64,000 nucleotides of DNA from Bacteroidales bacterium. GTDB lineage: Bacteria > Bacteroidota > Bacteroidia > Bacteroidales > F082. The notes under the pieces are model-generated. The model saw nothing but the letters and a program-made list of their open reading frames with translations, searched no databases and was not told where the DNA came from. Each line of letters starts with the position of its first letter. The stretch's first letter is position 1. Both the position numbers and the translations under genes were made by a program. Shown piece after piece: positions 1-8,448 of this stretch. Location: positions 1 to 64,000 of the forward strand of contig JAFGXS010000082.1 of NCBI GenBank assembly GCA_016936505.1, read 5' to 3'.

Positions 1-75
1 AAATTGTTGTATTCAAGTGCATAATTGAAAAAAAGTTTTAGTTTTGTCAAATCTATAGTAGCTAATCAATTCATT

Positions 76-1533
76 ATGGCAAAAATTTTAATCCTGGGAG
101 CAGGAATTTCGGGGCATACTGCGTCCACATGGCTCCGGAAAAAACTTTCAAAAAAACATGAAGTTGTTGTGGTGGCTCCCACCAAACATTACCACTGGAT
201 TCCTTCCAACATCTGGATTGGAGTAGGGCGAATGACCCAAAAACAAGTCAAATTTGAACTCGAACCCCGATACAAAAGGGTCGGTATTGTTTTTAAACAG
301 GCTAAAGCTGTTTCCATTCATCCCGAAGGAGATAAAACGATGGAAAAAGGATTTGTAACCATCGAATACACAGGGCAGAATAAGGTTGGTGAAGTTGAAA
401 AAGTAGATTATGACTTTTTAATTAACGCTACCGGCCCAAAATTAAACTTTGATGGCACAGAAGGTCTCGGTCCGGGCAAACACACCGTTTCCGTCTGTTC
501 TTTTGACCATGCTGCAGAAGCATGGGAAAAACTAAAGGAAGCCATTGCTAAAATGGAAAAAGGTGAAAAACAAAAATTTGTAATTGGAACAGGACATCCT
601 GGTGCAACCTGTCAGGGAGCAGCTTTTGAATACATCCTGAATGTATATCATGAAGTTGCACGTAGAAAATTACTTGACAAAGCCGAAATCAAATGGATAT
701 CAAATGAATACGAGCTTGGCGATTTTGGTATGGGCGGTGCTTACATCAAGAGAGGTGGATATATAACTTCAACAAAGACATTTACTGAGTCATTTCTTAA
801 AGAAAGAGATATTACCTGGATCAAAAGAGCAGGAGTAAAAAAGGTTGAAAAAGGCAAGATCCATTACGAACTTCTGGATGGAACCGAACATGAAGAAACT
901 TTTGATTTTGCCATGTTGATTCCCGGGTTTATCGGCAGTGGATTTAAAGCGTTCAACAAAAAAGACGAAGATATTACAGCTGATATTTTCGCCCCTAACG
1001 GTTTTATGAAAGTAGATGCTGACTATTCCAAAAAACCATTCGAAGAATGGAAAGCCTCAGACTGGCCATCTACTTACCAAAATCCATTATACAAAAATAT
1101 GTTTGCCGCAGGTATTGCATTTGCTCCTCCGCATCCTATTTCCAAACCTATGTTCAGCCCAAATGGTACTGGAATTTTCCCGGCACCTCCAAGAACGGGA
1201 ATGCCTTCTGGTGTTATAGGAAAAGTAATTGCTCAAAACCTTATCGATTGGATCAAAAAAGGCGACACCTCTTTAAAACACAGGGCTACCATGTCTAAAA
1301 TGGGTGCTGCTTGTATTGTTTCAGCTGGTTATGGCATGCTCAATGGCGCAGCTGCTTCTATGACAGTTTTCCCAATTGTTCAGGATTGGGAAAAATATCC
1401 TACCTATGGTCGCGATATCAAATACACTGTTGGAGAAGCCGGTTTGGCAGGTCACTGGTTAAAATGGTTCATGCATTACATGTTCCTGCACAAAGCAAAA
1501 GGTTATCCATTCTGGTGGCTGCTACCCGAATAA
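76..1533 (+). CDS. sqr: Sulfide:quinone oxidoreductase-type flavoprotein
   Basis: FAD-dependent oxidoreductase expected to oxidise sulfide and pass electrons to menaquinone at the inner face of the cytoplasmic membrane. An N-terminal Rossmann motif (ILGAGISG) starts four residues in. The three cysteines used by SQR enzymes are visible: Cys141 (SVCSFDHA), Cys179 (GATCQGAAFE) and Cys413 (AACIVSAGYG). The C-terminal ~25 residues are aromatic and basic (KWFMHYMF, PFWWLLPE), as in the membrane-anchoring tail of this family. The frame stays open upstream to a TTG at 25, but the ATG at 76 puts the FAD motif at its usual position and gives 485 residues. A 54-residue gene follows 32 bp downstream. Related flavocytochrome c sulfide dehydrogenases are possible but less likely, since no signal peptide is seen. 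Confidence 0.85.
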   Translation: MAKILILGAGISGHTASTWLRKKLSKKHEVVVVAPTKHYHWIPSNIWIGVGRMTQKQVKFELEPRYKRVGIVFKQAKAVSIHPEGDKTMEKGFVTIEYTGQNKVGEVEKVDYDFLINATGPKLNFDGTEGLGPGKHTVSVCSFDHAAEAWEKLKEAIAKMEKGEKQKFVIGTGHPGATCQGAAFEYILNVYHEVARRKLLDKAEIKWISNEYELGDFGMGGAYIKRGGYITSTKTFTESFLKERDITWIKRAGVKKVEKGKIHYELLDGTEHEETFDFAMLIPGFIGSGFKAFNKKDEDITADIFAPNGFMKVDADYSKKPFEEWKASDWPSTYQNPLYKNMFAAGIAFAPPHPISKPMFSPNGTGIFPAPPRTGMPSGVIGKVIAQNLIDWIKKGDTSLKHRATMSKMGAACIVSAGYGMLNGAAASMTVFPIVQDWEKYPTYGRDIKYTVGEAGLAGHWLKWFMHYMFLHKAKGYPFWWLLPE

Positions 1534-1565
1534 AAATAAATTGACAACATAATAAACTAAATATC

Positions 1566-1730
1566 ATGAAACAAGGAGAACACAGAACCATAGCTTACTC
1601 TGAAGAATCCTATCCTCCCATGCCAACCAAAGCTACTTTGTTTTGGAGACGTTTCTGGCCCTATCAGGCTTGGCGCTGGGTAGTCTTAAATATAAAGATC
1701 CTCAGAATTGTAGTTGGGGGCCACTCATAA
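1566..1730 (+). CDS. Small Trp/Arg-rich protein downstream of SQR (54 aa)
   Basis: This short reading frame begins with ATG and ends at TAA 1728-1730. The N-terminal half is hydrophilic with a YPPMP stretch. The C-terminal half has four tryptophans (W27, W31, W36, W38) interleaved with arginines (LFWRRFWPYQAWRW), followed by a short hydrophobic run (LNIKILRIVVGG). That pattern suggests a peptide lying at the membrane surface. It sits 32 bp after the SQR gene and ends before the hairpin terminator at 1766, so it is probably co-transcribed with SQR and could be an accessory or anchor for it; that role is inference from position only. No family is recognised. Confidence 0.55.
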   Translation: MKQGEHRTIAYSEESYPPMPTKATLFWRRFWPYQAWRWVVLNIKILRIVVGGHS

Positions 1731-1765
1731 TGATTCTTTGACAATTACACTTATTGAACCAAATA

Positions 1766-1802
1766 AAAAACCCTTTCTGTCTTCACGACCGGAAGGGTTT
1801 TT
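1766..1802 (+). terminator. Rho-independent terminator after the SQR unit
   Basis: An A-rich left arm reading AAAAACCCTTTC pairs with GGAAGGGTTTTT, 12 bp with one G-U pair and a 13-nt loop, followed by a T-rich run. It closes the SQR/small-protein unit. It ends one base before the queA -7 promoter element at 1804. Confidence 0.8.
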
Positions 1803-1803
1803 C

Positions 1804-1811
1804 TATTTTTG
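1804..1811 (+). promoter_or_regulatory. Bacteroidota -7 element (TATTTTTG) for queA
   Basis: Exact match to the Bacteroidota -7 consensus TAnnTTTG, directly after the preceding terminator. The queA ATG lies only 8 nt further on, so the transcript would have almost no leader. No clear -33 TTTG is seen. Confidence 0.55.
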
Positions 1812-1819
1812 CAAACCAA

Positions 1820-3052
1820 ATGAAAAGCATGAACATCACATCATTAAGCATTGAAGACTTTAACTACCCTCTGCCGGACGAACGCATAGCTAAATACCCT
1901 ATAGCGCAACGCGATCAATCCAAACTACTTTCATACAATAACGGACAGATCTCGGAGCATCGCTTTTTCGAAATTCCTGAACTTTTGCCTGAAAATACAC
2001 TACTTGTTTTTAACGAAACCCGTGTCATTCAGGCTCGATTGCTGTTTAGAAAAGAAACAGGTGCACAGATTGAACTTTTTTGTCTGGAACCTGTTGAACC
2101 GGTAAACGATTTTCAGCTAGCCATGCAACAACAATCACCTGTCACCTGGAAGTGTATGGTCGGCAATGCAAAAAAATGGAAGTCCGGAAAAATTGCCGCT
2201 ACTTTACACATCAATAATAAGAAAGTGCAGCTTTTTGCAGAAAAAAAAGAAAAGCTCAGCGATGCTTTCTTGGTAGAATTTTCATGGGAACCAAAAGAAG
2301 TTGATTTTCTTTCAATTTTAGAAACGGCAGGATTAACACCCTTGCCACCATATCTTCATCGACAGGCAGAAACTTCCGATAAAGAACGTTACCAGACCGT
2401 TTTTGCAAAACTGAACGGTTCTGTAGCAGCTCCAACAGCCGGACTGCATTTTACCGATGATTTATTGAAACAAATTGCTGATAAAGGTATTCGCTCCGAA
2501 AAACTGATTTTGCATGTAGGTGCCGGAACTTTTAAACCCGTATCAGAAGAAAAAGTAGTTGACCATGAAATGCATACTGAAAAAATCAGAGTTCCGATTC
2601 AAACCCTGAAAAATCTGCACCAGGCTGATAACAAAATAATTATACCCGTTGGAACCACATCTATGCGCAGCTTGGAGAGTTTATTTTGGATGGCATTGAA
2701 TAAACTTCATGGTAAAGAAAATTACACCATTATTGAGCAATGGGCACCTTATCAAACGGAGATTCCTGAAGGGTTCACTACAAAAAAAGCTTTAAAAGTG
2801 CTGATTGAGGCATTGGAAACAGAACAAAAAGACACACTCGATGGCGCAACACAAATGATTATTGTTCCGAGTTATCAATATCGGTTTGCACAAGGGCTTA
2901 TTACCAATTTTCACCAACCAAAAAGTACACTATTATTATTGGTAGCTGCGATGGTAGGAGATGACTGGAAAAAAGCCTATGATTTTGCTTTGAATAATAA
3001 CTTTCGTTTTCTGAGTTACGGAGACAGCTGCCTTTTCCTGCCCAGAAGGTAG
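1820..3052 (+). CDS. queA: S-adenosylmethionine:tRNA ribosyltransferase-isomerase
   Basis: QueA transfers and isomerises the ribose of SAM onto 7-aminomethyl-7-deazaguanine at position 34 of tRNA, making epoxyqueuosine. Family features include the N-terminal DFNYPLPDERIAKYP segment, the LLVFNETRVIQARL region, the SVAAPTAGLHFT motif, the LHVGAGTFKPV stretch and the C-terminal TNFHQPKSTLLLLVAA. At 410 residues it is longer than the ~350 of proteobacterial QueA, with extra sequence around residues 90-150 and near residue 300, as I would expect of Bacteroidota members. The frame is open upstream to 1754 through the terminator, so the first ATG at 1820, just after the -7 element, is chosen; the ATG at 1829 is an alternative. 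Confidence 0.93.
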   Translation: MKSMNITSLSIEDFNYPLPDERIAKYPIAQRDQSKLLSYNNGQISEHRFFEIPELLPENTLLVFNETRVIQARLLFRKETGAQIELFCLEPVEPVNDFQLAMQQQSPVTWKCMVGNAKKWKSGKIAATLHINNKKVQLFAEKKEKLSDAFLVEFSWEPKEVDFLSILETAGLTPLPPYLHRQAETSDKERYQTVFAKLNGSVAAPTAGLHFTDDLLKQIADKGIRSEKLILHVGAGTFKPVSEEKVVDHEMHTEKIRVPIQTLKNLHQADNKIIIPVGTTSMRSLESLFWMALNKLHGKENYTIIEQWAPYQTEIPEGFTTKKALKVLIEALETEQKDTLDGATQMIIVPSYQYRFAQGLITNFHQPKSTLLLLVAAMVGDDWKKAYDFALNNNFRFLSYGDSCLFLPRR

Positions 3053-3084
3053 AAGTTCATTACTTTGTGAAAAAATATCATTAG

Positions 3085-3118
3085 TTTTTTGATAACTTCA
3101 CAATGATTTGTAGCTTTG
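3085..3118 (+). promoter_or_regulatory. Full Bacteroidota promoter (-33/-7) for the acyl-CoA ligase
   Basis: TTTTTTG at 3085-3091 and TAGCTTTG at 3111-3118 are separated by exactly 19 nt, matching the TTTG-N19-21-TAnnTTTG consensus. It is the best two-box promoter found in the window and lies 28 nt before the ATG at 3147. Confidence 0.75.
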
Positions 3119-3146
3119 GGGAAATTAACCTCAAAACTCACCCGTT

Positions 3147-4916
3147 ATGAAAGAAATGAGCCACGATGCGCAAAAGTTTTACAACCTGCGCAATTTTCTT
3201 CTGAATGTTAAAAATTATAATGAAGCTGTGGAAGACTTTCGCTGGCCACGCATTACAAAATTCAATTGGGCATTAGATTATTTCGATAAGATTGCTGAAG
3301 GGAATGATAAAACAGCCCTCATCTTTGCTGATGTTGAAGGAAATGAAGAATACATCAGTTTTGATGAAATGCGAAAGCGTTCCAACAGAGTAGCCAACTT
3401 TTTAAACGACCTTGGACTCCAAAAAGGCGATCGTGTTATGCTGATGATGGATACTTCTGTTGAAATTTTTGAATTGTTTCTTGGTATTATGAAAGCCGGA
3501 GGTGCCATTATTCCTGCCTCTACCCTGCTATCCCCTACCGATGTTTCTGACCGGATTATTAGTGGAGAAGTTAAATTTGTTGTAGCTCATCATCCTTATG
3601 TTGAACGAGTTGACCAGGCAGGAGATACTTTAAACAGGTTAACAGGAATGATTTGTGTGAAACCAGAAAAACAAGACTGTAACTGTGAAAAACAAGATAA
3701 TATGCCCTGTTGGGTTGACTATTACGACCACTTACGATATGAAGATTCCTTTGAATCCAACTTTATCACATTTTCCAGCGATATGATGTTCTTGTTCTTT
3801 ACTTCAGGGACAACCTCCAAACCGAAGCTTGTCATGCATTCACATCATTATCCAGTTGGACATTTAACTACCATGTACTGGCTCGATTTAAAACCTGATG
3901 ACGTGCATTATAATATTAGTTCACCAGGCTGGGCAAAATTTATCTGGAGTAGTTTCTTTGCACCCTGGAATGCAGGTTGTACAGCCTTCACTTTAAAATA
4001 CAGTCAATTTAATGCCAGCCAGGTTTTGGATGCAATGGAAAAACACAAAATCACCAGTTTATGTGCCCCACTGAGCGTATGGAAATTATTTGGTCAGGAG
4101 GATTTTTCAAAATACAATTTTGCATTAAAGAAAATGGTCAGCGCAGGGGAGCCTGTCAATCCTGAAATCAGTAAAATGGCTGAAAAGTTAACAGGTATTC
4201 AACTTCGTGAAGGATATGGCCAGACTGAAACCACTGCCCTAATTGGCACTTTTCCGGGACAAAAAACCAAACCGGGTTCCATAGGAAAAGTTGCTCCCGG
4301 ATACGAGGTTAAAATTTTAGATGCAAAACTCGATGAAGTTGAACCAGGTAAAGATGGACAAATTTGTGTGGCAACCTATCCTGTTAAACCACAGGGATTA
4401 TTAACCGCTTATGAAGATTCGGCACGAAACAAAGATATTTTCAAAGGGGGCTGGTACCTCACCGGTGATACAGCTTACCGCGATGATGAAGGTAACTTTC
4501 ACTTTGTAGGAAGAGTTGACGACGTGTTCAAAAGCCTGGATTATCGAATTAGCCCGTTTGAGGTGGAAAGTGAGATCATTGAACATCCCGCCATTATGGA
4601 AGTAGGGGTGATTCCAACGAAGGATGAAAAAGAGCGCATTGTTCCCAAAGCTTTCATTGTATTGAATCCTGAATACAATGCCAATCGGAAAATGGCTTTG
4701 GAAATTTTCCGGTTTATCCGCGATAATATGGCCCCATATAAAAGGCCCCGCTCTTTGGAATTTATGGATGAATTTCCTAAAACAATAAGCGCTAAAGTTA
4801 TGAGAAAAGATTTACGGGCTTATGATGAGGAATTAAAAAAACAAGGCTCAAAAGGAGCTCATGAATTTTATGAACAAGAATTTGCCAAAGAACTGAATCT
4901 TCGCAAAAGAAAGTAA
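3147..4916 (+). CDS. AMP-binding acyl-CoA ligase (medium-chain/acetyl-CoA synthetase type)
   Basis: Adenylate-forming enzyme that activates a carboxylic acid with ATP and joins it to CoA. The ATP-binding loop is FFTSGTTSKPK (near residue 216). The GYGQTET motif, the TGD motif with a conserved following region (TGDTAYRDDEGNFHFVGRVDD) and the C-terminal lysine loop (PKTISAKVMRKDLR) are all present. Its 589 residues and N-terminal layout resemble medium-chain acyl-CoA ligases (ACSM type) rather than long-chain FadD. The substrate cannot be told from sequence; butyrate, propionate or an aromatic acid are all possible. It has its own promoter and a terminator behind it, so it is a single-gene unit. 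Confidence 0.85.
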   Translation: MKEMSHDAQKFYNLRNFLLNVKNYNEAVEDFRWPRITKFNWALDYFDKIAEGNDKTALIFADVEGNEEYISFDEMRKRSNRVANFLNDLGLQKGDRVMLMMDTSVEIFELFLGIMKAGGAIIPASTLLSPTDVSDRIISGEVKFVVAHHPYVERVDQAGDTLNRLTGMICVKPEKQDCNCEKQDNMPCWVDYYDHLRYEDSFESNFITFSSDMMFLFFTSGTTSKPKLVMHSHHYPVGHLTTMYWLDLKPDDVHYNISSPGWAKFIWSSFFAPWNAGCTAFTLKYSQFNASQVLDAMEKHKITSLCAPLSVWKLFGQEDFSKYNFALKKMVSAGEPVNPEISKMAEKLTGIQLREGYGQTETTALIGTFPGQKTKPGSIGKVAPGYEVKILDAKLDEVEPGKDGQICVATYPVKPQGLLTAYEDSARNKDIFKGGWYLTGDTAYRDDEGNFHFVGRVDDVFKSLDYRISPFEVESEIIEHPAIMEVGVIPTKDEKERIVPKAFIVLNPEYNANRKMALEIFRFIRDNMAPYKRPRSLEFMDEFPKTISAKVMRKDLRAYDEELKKQGSKGAHEFYEQEFAKELNLRKRK

Positions 4917-4922
4917 TTTGAT

Positions 4923-4951
4923 AAGCCTGACTGACGCCAGGCTTTTGTTTT
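4923..4951 (+). terminator. Terminator after the acyl-CoA ligase
   Basis: AAGCCTG (4923-4929) pairs with CAGGCTT (4938-4944) around an 8-nt loop, then TTGTTTT. A 7-bp stem with a T-rich tail directly after the stop codon. Confidence 0.7.
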
Positions 4952-4993
4952 ATTCAATATGTTTTTCTGGCTGAAGAATAAAAGGATTTATCC

Positions 4994-5001
4994 TAAATTT
5001 G
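4994..5001 (+). promoter_or_regulatory. -7 element (TAAATTTG) for the mobA-like gene
   Basis: Exact TAnnTTTG match ending 11 nt before the ATG at 5013. It supports that ATG over the upstream ATG at 4959, which would lie ahead of the transcription start. Confidence 0.55.
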
Positions 5002-5012
5002 TGCTTCAAGCT

Positions 5013-5612
5013 ATGAAAACAAATAAAGAAGAAGTAACCGGAATTATTTTGGCCGGAGGCAAAAGCAGCCGGATGGGCAAAGATAAAGGACTGTGTGATT
5101 TCAACGGAAAGGCTTTGGTTTCTTATGCCATTGAAACGCTGAAACCACTTTGTGGAACTCTGATGATTTCAGCCAATTATTTTCCTGAAAAATACACAGA
5201 ATACGGTCTTCCTGTCGTTGCTGATGATGTGAAAAATATTGGGCCGATGGGGGGGATTCTGACTTGTCTGAGAAAATCTCAAACCCAGCATAATTTGGTG
5301 TTATCCTGTGATACTCCTTTCGTTACCACAAAAGTCTTTCAAAAATTACTTGATGCTGTGGAAAAAGATCAGGTTGTAGCTCCGGTACACCACACTTTTC
5401 TGTTAGAACCTTTAAGTGCATATTATAATACAAATGTAATTAACGACATGGAGCATGCCATTAAAAGTGGTAATTATAAAATGATGGACTTCATGAAATC
5501 TGTTCGTTTTAAAAGCCTGGATATTGAGCATCTTCCATTTTTTTCAGAATATTTGTTTCTCAACCTAAACAGTCCCCAGGACATGGAAAAAGCCCAAAAA
5601 CTGGGATTATGA
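5013..5612 (+). CDS. mobA: Molybdenum cofactor guanylyltransferase-like NTP transferase
   Basis: MobA attaches GMP to molybdopterin to give the dinucleotide cofactor of many molybdoenzymes. The nucleotide-binding signature LAGGKSSRMGKDK starts at residue 13. A metal-binding aspartate occurs in LSCDTPF, and the central VADDVKNIGPMGGI matches the conserved GPLAGI-type loop. The product is 199 residues, the usual MobA length. The start is set by the -7 element at 4994. The stop overlaps the next gene by 4 bp (ATGA), so the two are translationally linked. Other small nucleotidyltransferases (MocA, CofC) share the fold, but the RMG-KDK motif and the GPMGGI loop favour MobA. Confidence 0.8.
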   Translation: MKTNKEEVTGIILAGGKSSRMGKDKGLCDFNGKALVSYAIETLKPLCGTLMISANYFPEKYTEYGLPVVADDVKNIGPMGGILTCLRKSQTQHNLVLSCDTPFVTTKVFQKLLDAVEKDQVVAPVHHTFLLEPLSAYYNTNVINDMEHAIKSGNYKMMDFMKSVRFKSLDIEHLPFFSEYLFLNLNSPQDMEKAQKLGL

Positions 5613-6793
5613 AAACAGGCAATCCGGATAACGAACTTTGGCTCAAAGCAGCAGTAGTTGGAGGATTGTGGGCTTCAGTTGAAATCATCATTGGTAGTTT
5701 TTTACACAATACACGAATACCTTTTGCAGGATCTATTCTGGCTTTTTTTGGAACGGTTTTGCTCATTGGGTTTTATCAGCTTTGGCCCCATCGCGGACTT
5801 ATCATTAGAGCGGGTTTTATCACAGCTTTGATGAAATCCGTCTCACCCAGTGCTATCATTTTAGGTCCCATGACCGGAATTTTCATGGAAGCCTTGCTTA
5901 TTGAACTTTTCATTTTGATGCTTGGAAATAATTTGGTTTCCTATGCTGTTTCAGGAGTGTTTAGCTTGTCCAGCGCACTGTTACACAAAATCATCAGCAT
6001 CATTATTGTTTATGGCTTCAACATTGTAACGATTTATGTAAATATCATCAATTTCGGACTGAAACAATTGGGAATTGATGCAGCTTCTGACATTCAAATT
6101 CTAGCAGCTTTGCTTGTTGTTTATTTTGTTGCGGGTTCAGTTGCCGGCTTGTTGGGATTTTTGATAGGTAAAAAAGCATTAAACATAAAAACTACTGAAG
6201 TTTTTATAGCTGACTTTAAAAAACATAACCGGGAATTTTTTTCAGTGGATGAAACTCAAAGAACATCACTTTGGCTGTTAATTATTCATATACTTTCTAT
6301 TCCTTTGGGGCTTTTTTTGGTTAACAGTTCGTTGAAAAATGAAGGTTTTGTTTTTATAGGATTATATCTCATCGTTACAGGTTTCTTTTACAGGAAAACC
6401 TTGCGAAGGCTTCGTAAACCGGTTTTCTGGTCGCAATTACTGATTATTGTTTTACTGTCGGCCCTGTTTTGGGATATTGGAAAAGCAGACCACCATTGGA
6501 TTAGTGAAAAAGGTTTTTTCATTGGACTGGAAATGATGATACGGGCACTGTTTATTATTGCGGCTTTTTCTGCACTAAGTGTTGAGTTAAGAAACAAACA
6601 TATACGGCTGTTCATCACGCACATTGGTTTCGGAAGATTTTACCACGGACTTGAACTGGCATTTGGGGCTTTACCTGTAATGATTTCCTTACTTCCTTCT
6701 TCAAAAGAAATCCTGCGTTCACCCATGCGTTCACTGTTGAAACCATTGATAATGGCTGATCAGTGGCTTGAGTTTTTCAGGAATGAAAAGTAA
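5609..6793 (+). CDS. Polytopic membrane protein linked to mobA
   Basis: About ten hydrophobic segments across 394 residues. The N-terminal part (roughly residues 10-115, with the stretch SPSAIILGPMTGIF) resembles the substrate-binding S component of ECF transporters. Residues 125-190 carry two more long hydrophobic stretches. After a hydrophilic stretch (residues 195-220) the C-terminal half has four or five further segments and ends in a cytoplasmic-looking tail. I do not recognise a named family. Four-base overlap with the mobA-like gene suggests a joint role, for example uptake of molybdate, a pterin or another cofactor precursor; this is inference. The 3' end overlaps the convergent menD gene by 34 bp. 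Confidence 0.6.
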   Translation: MKTGNPDNELWLKAAVVGGLWASVEIIIGSFLHNTRIPFAGSILAFFGTVLLIGFYQLWPHRGLIIRAGFITALMKSVSPSAIILGPMTGIFMEALLIELFILMLGNNLVSYAVSGVFSLSSALLHKIISIIIVYGFNIVTIYVNIINFGLKQLGIDAASDIQILAALLVVYFVAGSVAGLLGFLIGKKALNIKTTEVFIADFKKHNREFFSVDETQRTSLWLLIIHILSIPLGLFLVNSSLKNEGFVFIGLYLIVTGFFYRKTLRRLRKPVFWSQLLIIVLLSALFWDIGKADHHWISEKGFFIGLEMMIRALFIIAAFSALSVELRNKHIRLFITHIGFGRFYHGLELAFGALPVMISLLPSSKEILRSPMRSLLKPLIMADQWLEFFRNEK

Positions 6794-8448
6794 TCGCGCA
6801 AAAACTTTGCATTTTCCTTACCAGGAGTAAAAACTTCCAGCAAGGCAGGCTGAGATAAATCCTGATAGAATTCAGGTAAGACCTTTTCCAAGTCATTTTG
6901 ATTCTTAGCTTTGAAATATTTCACATCAAAAGCTTCAGCAACTTTTTCTGCTTTCCAAGAATGCGTTGCTTCAAAAAAAGGTTCAAGTTGTTCCGTGGTA
7001 TCCGGTCCGGGAATAAAACGGAATATTCCACCGCCACCATTATTAATGACAATAATCTTCAGGTTACCTTTTAGGTGACGATTCAATAAAGCATTAGAAT
7101 CATAAAAAAATCCCAAATCACCTGTAATAATCGTATTGGTTTTTTCACTTTTCAATGCAAAACCAGCAGCTGTAGAAACTTGTCCGTCAATACCGCTTAC
7201 TCCGCGATTGGAATAATATTCAAATTTCTTATTACTACCAAAAAGTTGAGAGTAGCGGACAGGTGTGCTGTTTCCTAGATGTAGAACACTATTTTCAGGC
7301 AAGTTTTGCAACAACAACTCAAAAACTTTCAGGTCAGAATATGGAACCTTTTGCAAATACTCAGCCCTTAATTCTGTTACACGTTTTTTTAATTTTAACC
7401 ATAGTTTTCCAAAATTACCCGGAATATTTTTTAGTTCTTCGGAAATGGAAGAAAGAAAATCCATTGGCGAAGCGGAAACCAAATGAGAAAGCGCAAAAAA
7501 TGTATCCACTTTTTCACTCGATGGTGACAAATGCCAGTGTTGTTCAGGTTTATGATCGCGCAGATATTTCTTTATCTTTTTTGAAACGATAGCCCCACCG
7601 GTTGTGATCAGTAATTGTGGAGCATATTCAGCTTCCTCACCTTCAGGAATAACAGTCAGAACATTATCAATACAATCAATCAAATGCTCATCATTCAAAT
7701 TGGAAGTGGTTTCAGTCATCACCACTACCTGCTCCATCTTTGCAAACTCAGATAGTAAAACTTCCATTTCTCGAGAAGGGTTTGCCTGCCCCGAAAGAAT
7801 CAAAATCTTTTTACCTGAGTTCCACGATTCAATAAACTCCTTCCATAACTGCTCCGGAATTACAGATAAAGGTTCAGCAGTATTTTCAACCTTTCCTTCT
7901 CGGCTTTTTTCAGTAGTCCCGTATATTGGTTCATCCAAAGGTATATTAATGTGAACCGGTCCGGGTTCCGGATATAGACAAGCATCAATCGCTTCGTTAA
8001 TTATATGATTGGCTTTAGAAAAATCATTATCACTTTCAATATTCAGCGGAAGCGTGAAACTTTTTTTTATGTAAGAAGCAAATATATTTTCCTGACGAAT
8101 GGTTTGTCCGTCTCCAATATCAATCATATGCGGCGGACGGTCAGCTGTGAGTACCAGCAACGGTATTTTTTGATAATATGCCTCAGAAATTGCAGGAGCA
8201 TAATTCAAAACCGCACTTCCGGAAGTACAGGTTATAGCTACAGGTTTTTCTGTTTGTTGTGCCATGCCCAGAGCAAAAAAAGCCGCACTTCGCTCGTCAA
8301 CAACAGTGTAGGCATTCACGTCTTTGTTTCCTCCAAAAGCTATAATCAGGGGGGCATTTCTGGAACCGGGAGAGATAACGATGTCTGTAAGTCCTTTTTT
8401 CACAAAAAGGTCAGCCAACAGGCTGACAGTTTTTTTGTCGCTTGTCAT
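6760..8448 (-). CDS. menD: 2-succinyl-5-enolpyruvyl-6-hydroxy-3-cyclohexene-1-carboxylate synthase
   Basis: MenD is a thiamine-diphosphate enzyme that joins 2-oxoglutarate to isochorismate in menaquinone synthesis. The N-terminal domain shows DIVISPGSRNAPL and the cofactor-activating glutamate in DERSAAFFALG. The diphosphate/Mg site is GDLGFFYDSNALLN in the C-terminal domain. At 562 residues it has normal length. Its ATG overlaps the stop of menF by 4 bp, and its 3' end runs 34 bp into the oppositely oriented membrane protein gene. Confidence 0.95.
   Translation of the reverse strand: MTSDKKTVSLLADLFVKKGLTDIVISPGSRNAPLIIAFGGNKDVNAYTVVDERSAAFFALGMAQQTEKPVAITCTSGSAVLNYAPAISEAYYQKIPLLVLTADRPPHMIDIGDGQTIRQENIFASYIKKSFTLPLNIESDNDFSKANHIINEAIDACLYPEPGPVHINIPLDEPIYGTTEKSREGKVENTAEPLSVIPEQLWKEFIESWNSGKKILILSGQANPSREMEVLLSEFAKMEQVVVMTETTSNLNDEHLIDCIDNVLTVIPEGEEAEYAPQLLITTGGAIVSKKIKKYLRDHKPEQHWHLSPSSEKVDTFFALSHLVSASPMDFLSSISEELKNIPGNFGKLWLKLKKRVTELRAEYLQKVPYSDLKVFELLLQNLPENSVLHLGNSTPVRYSQLFGSNKKFEYYSNRGVSGIDGQVSTAAGFALKSEKTNTIITGDLGFFYDSNALLNRHLKGNLKIIVINNGGGGIFRFIPGPDTTEQLEPFFEATHSWKAEKVAEAFDVKYFKAKNQNDLEKVLPEFYQDLSQPALLEVFTPGKENAKFLRDYFSFLKNSSH

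Noticed and set aside
3147-4916. menE (o-succinylbenzoate-CoA ligase), to complete the menaquinone set
   Set aside because: The protein is about 589 residues with a medium-chain acyl-CoA ligase layout, larger than MenE, and sits in its own unit apart from both men clusters.
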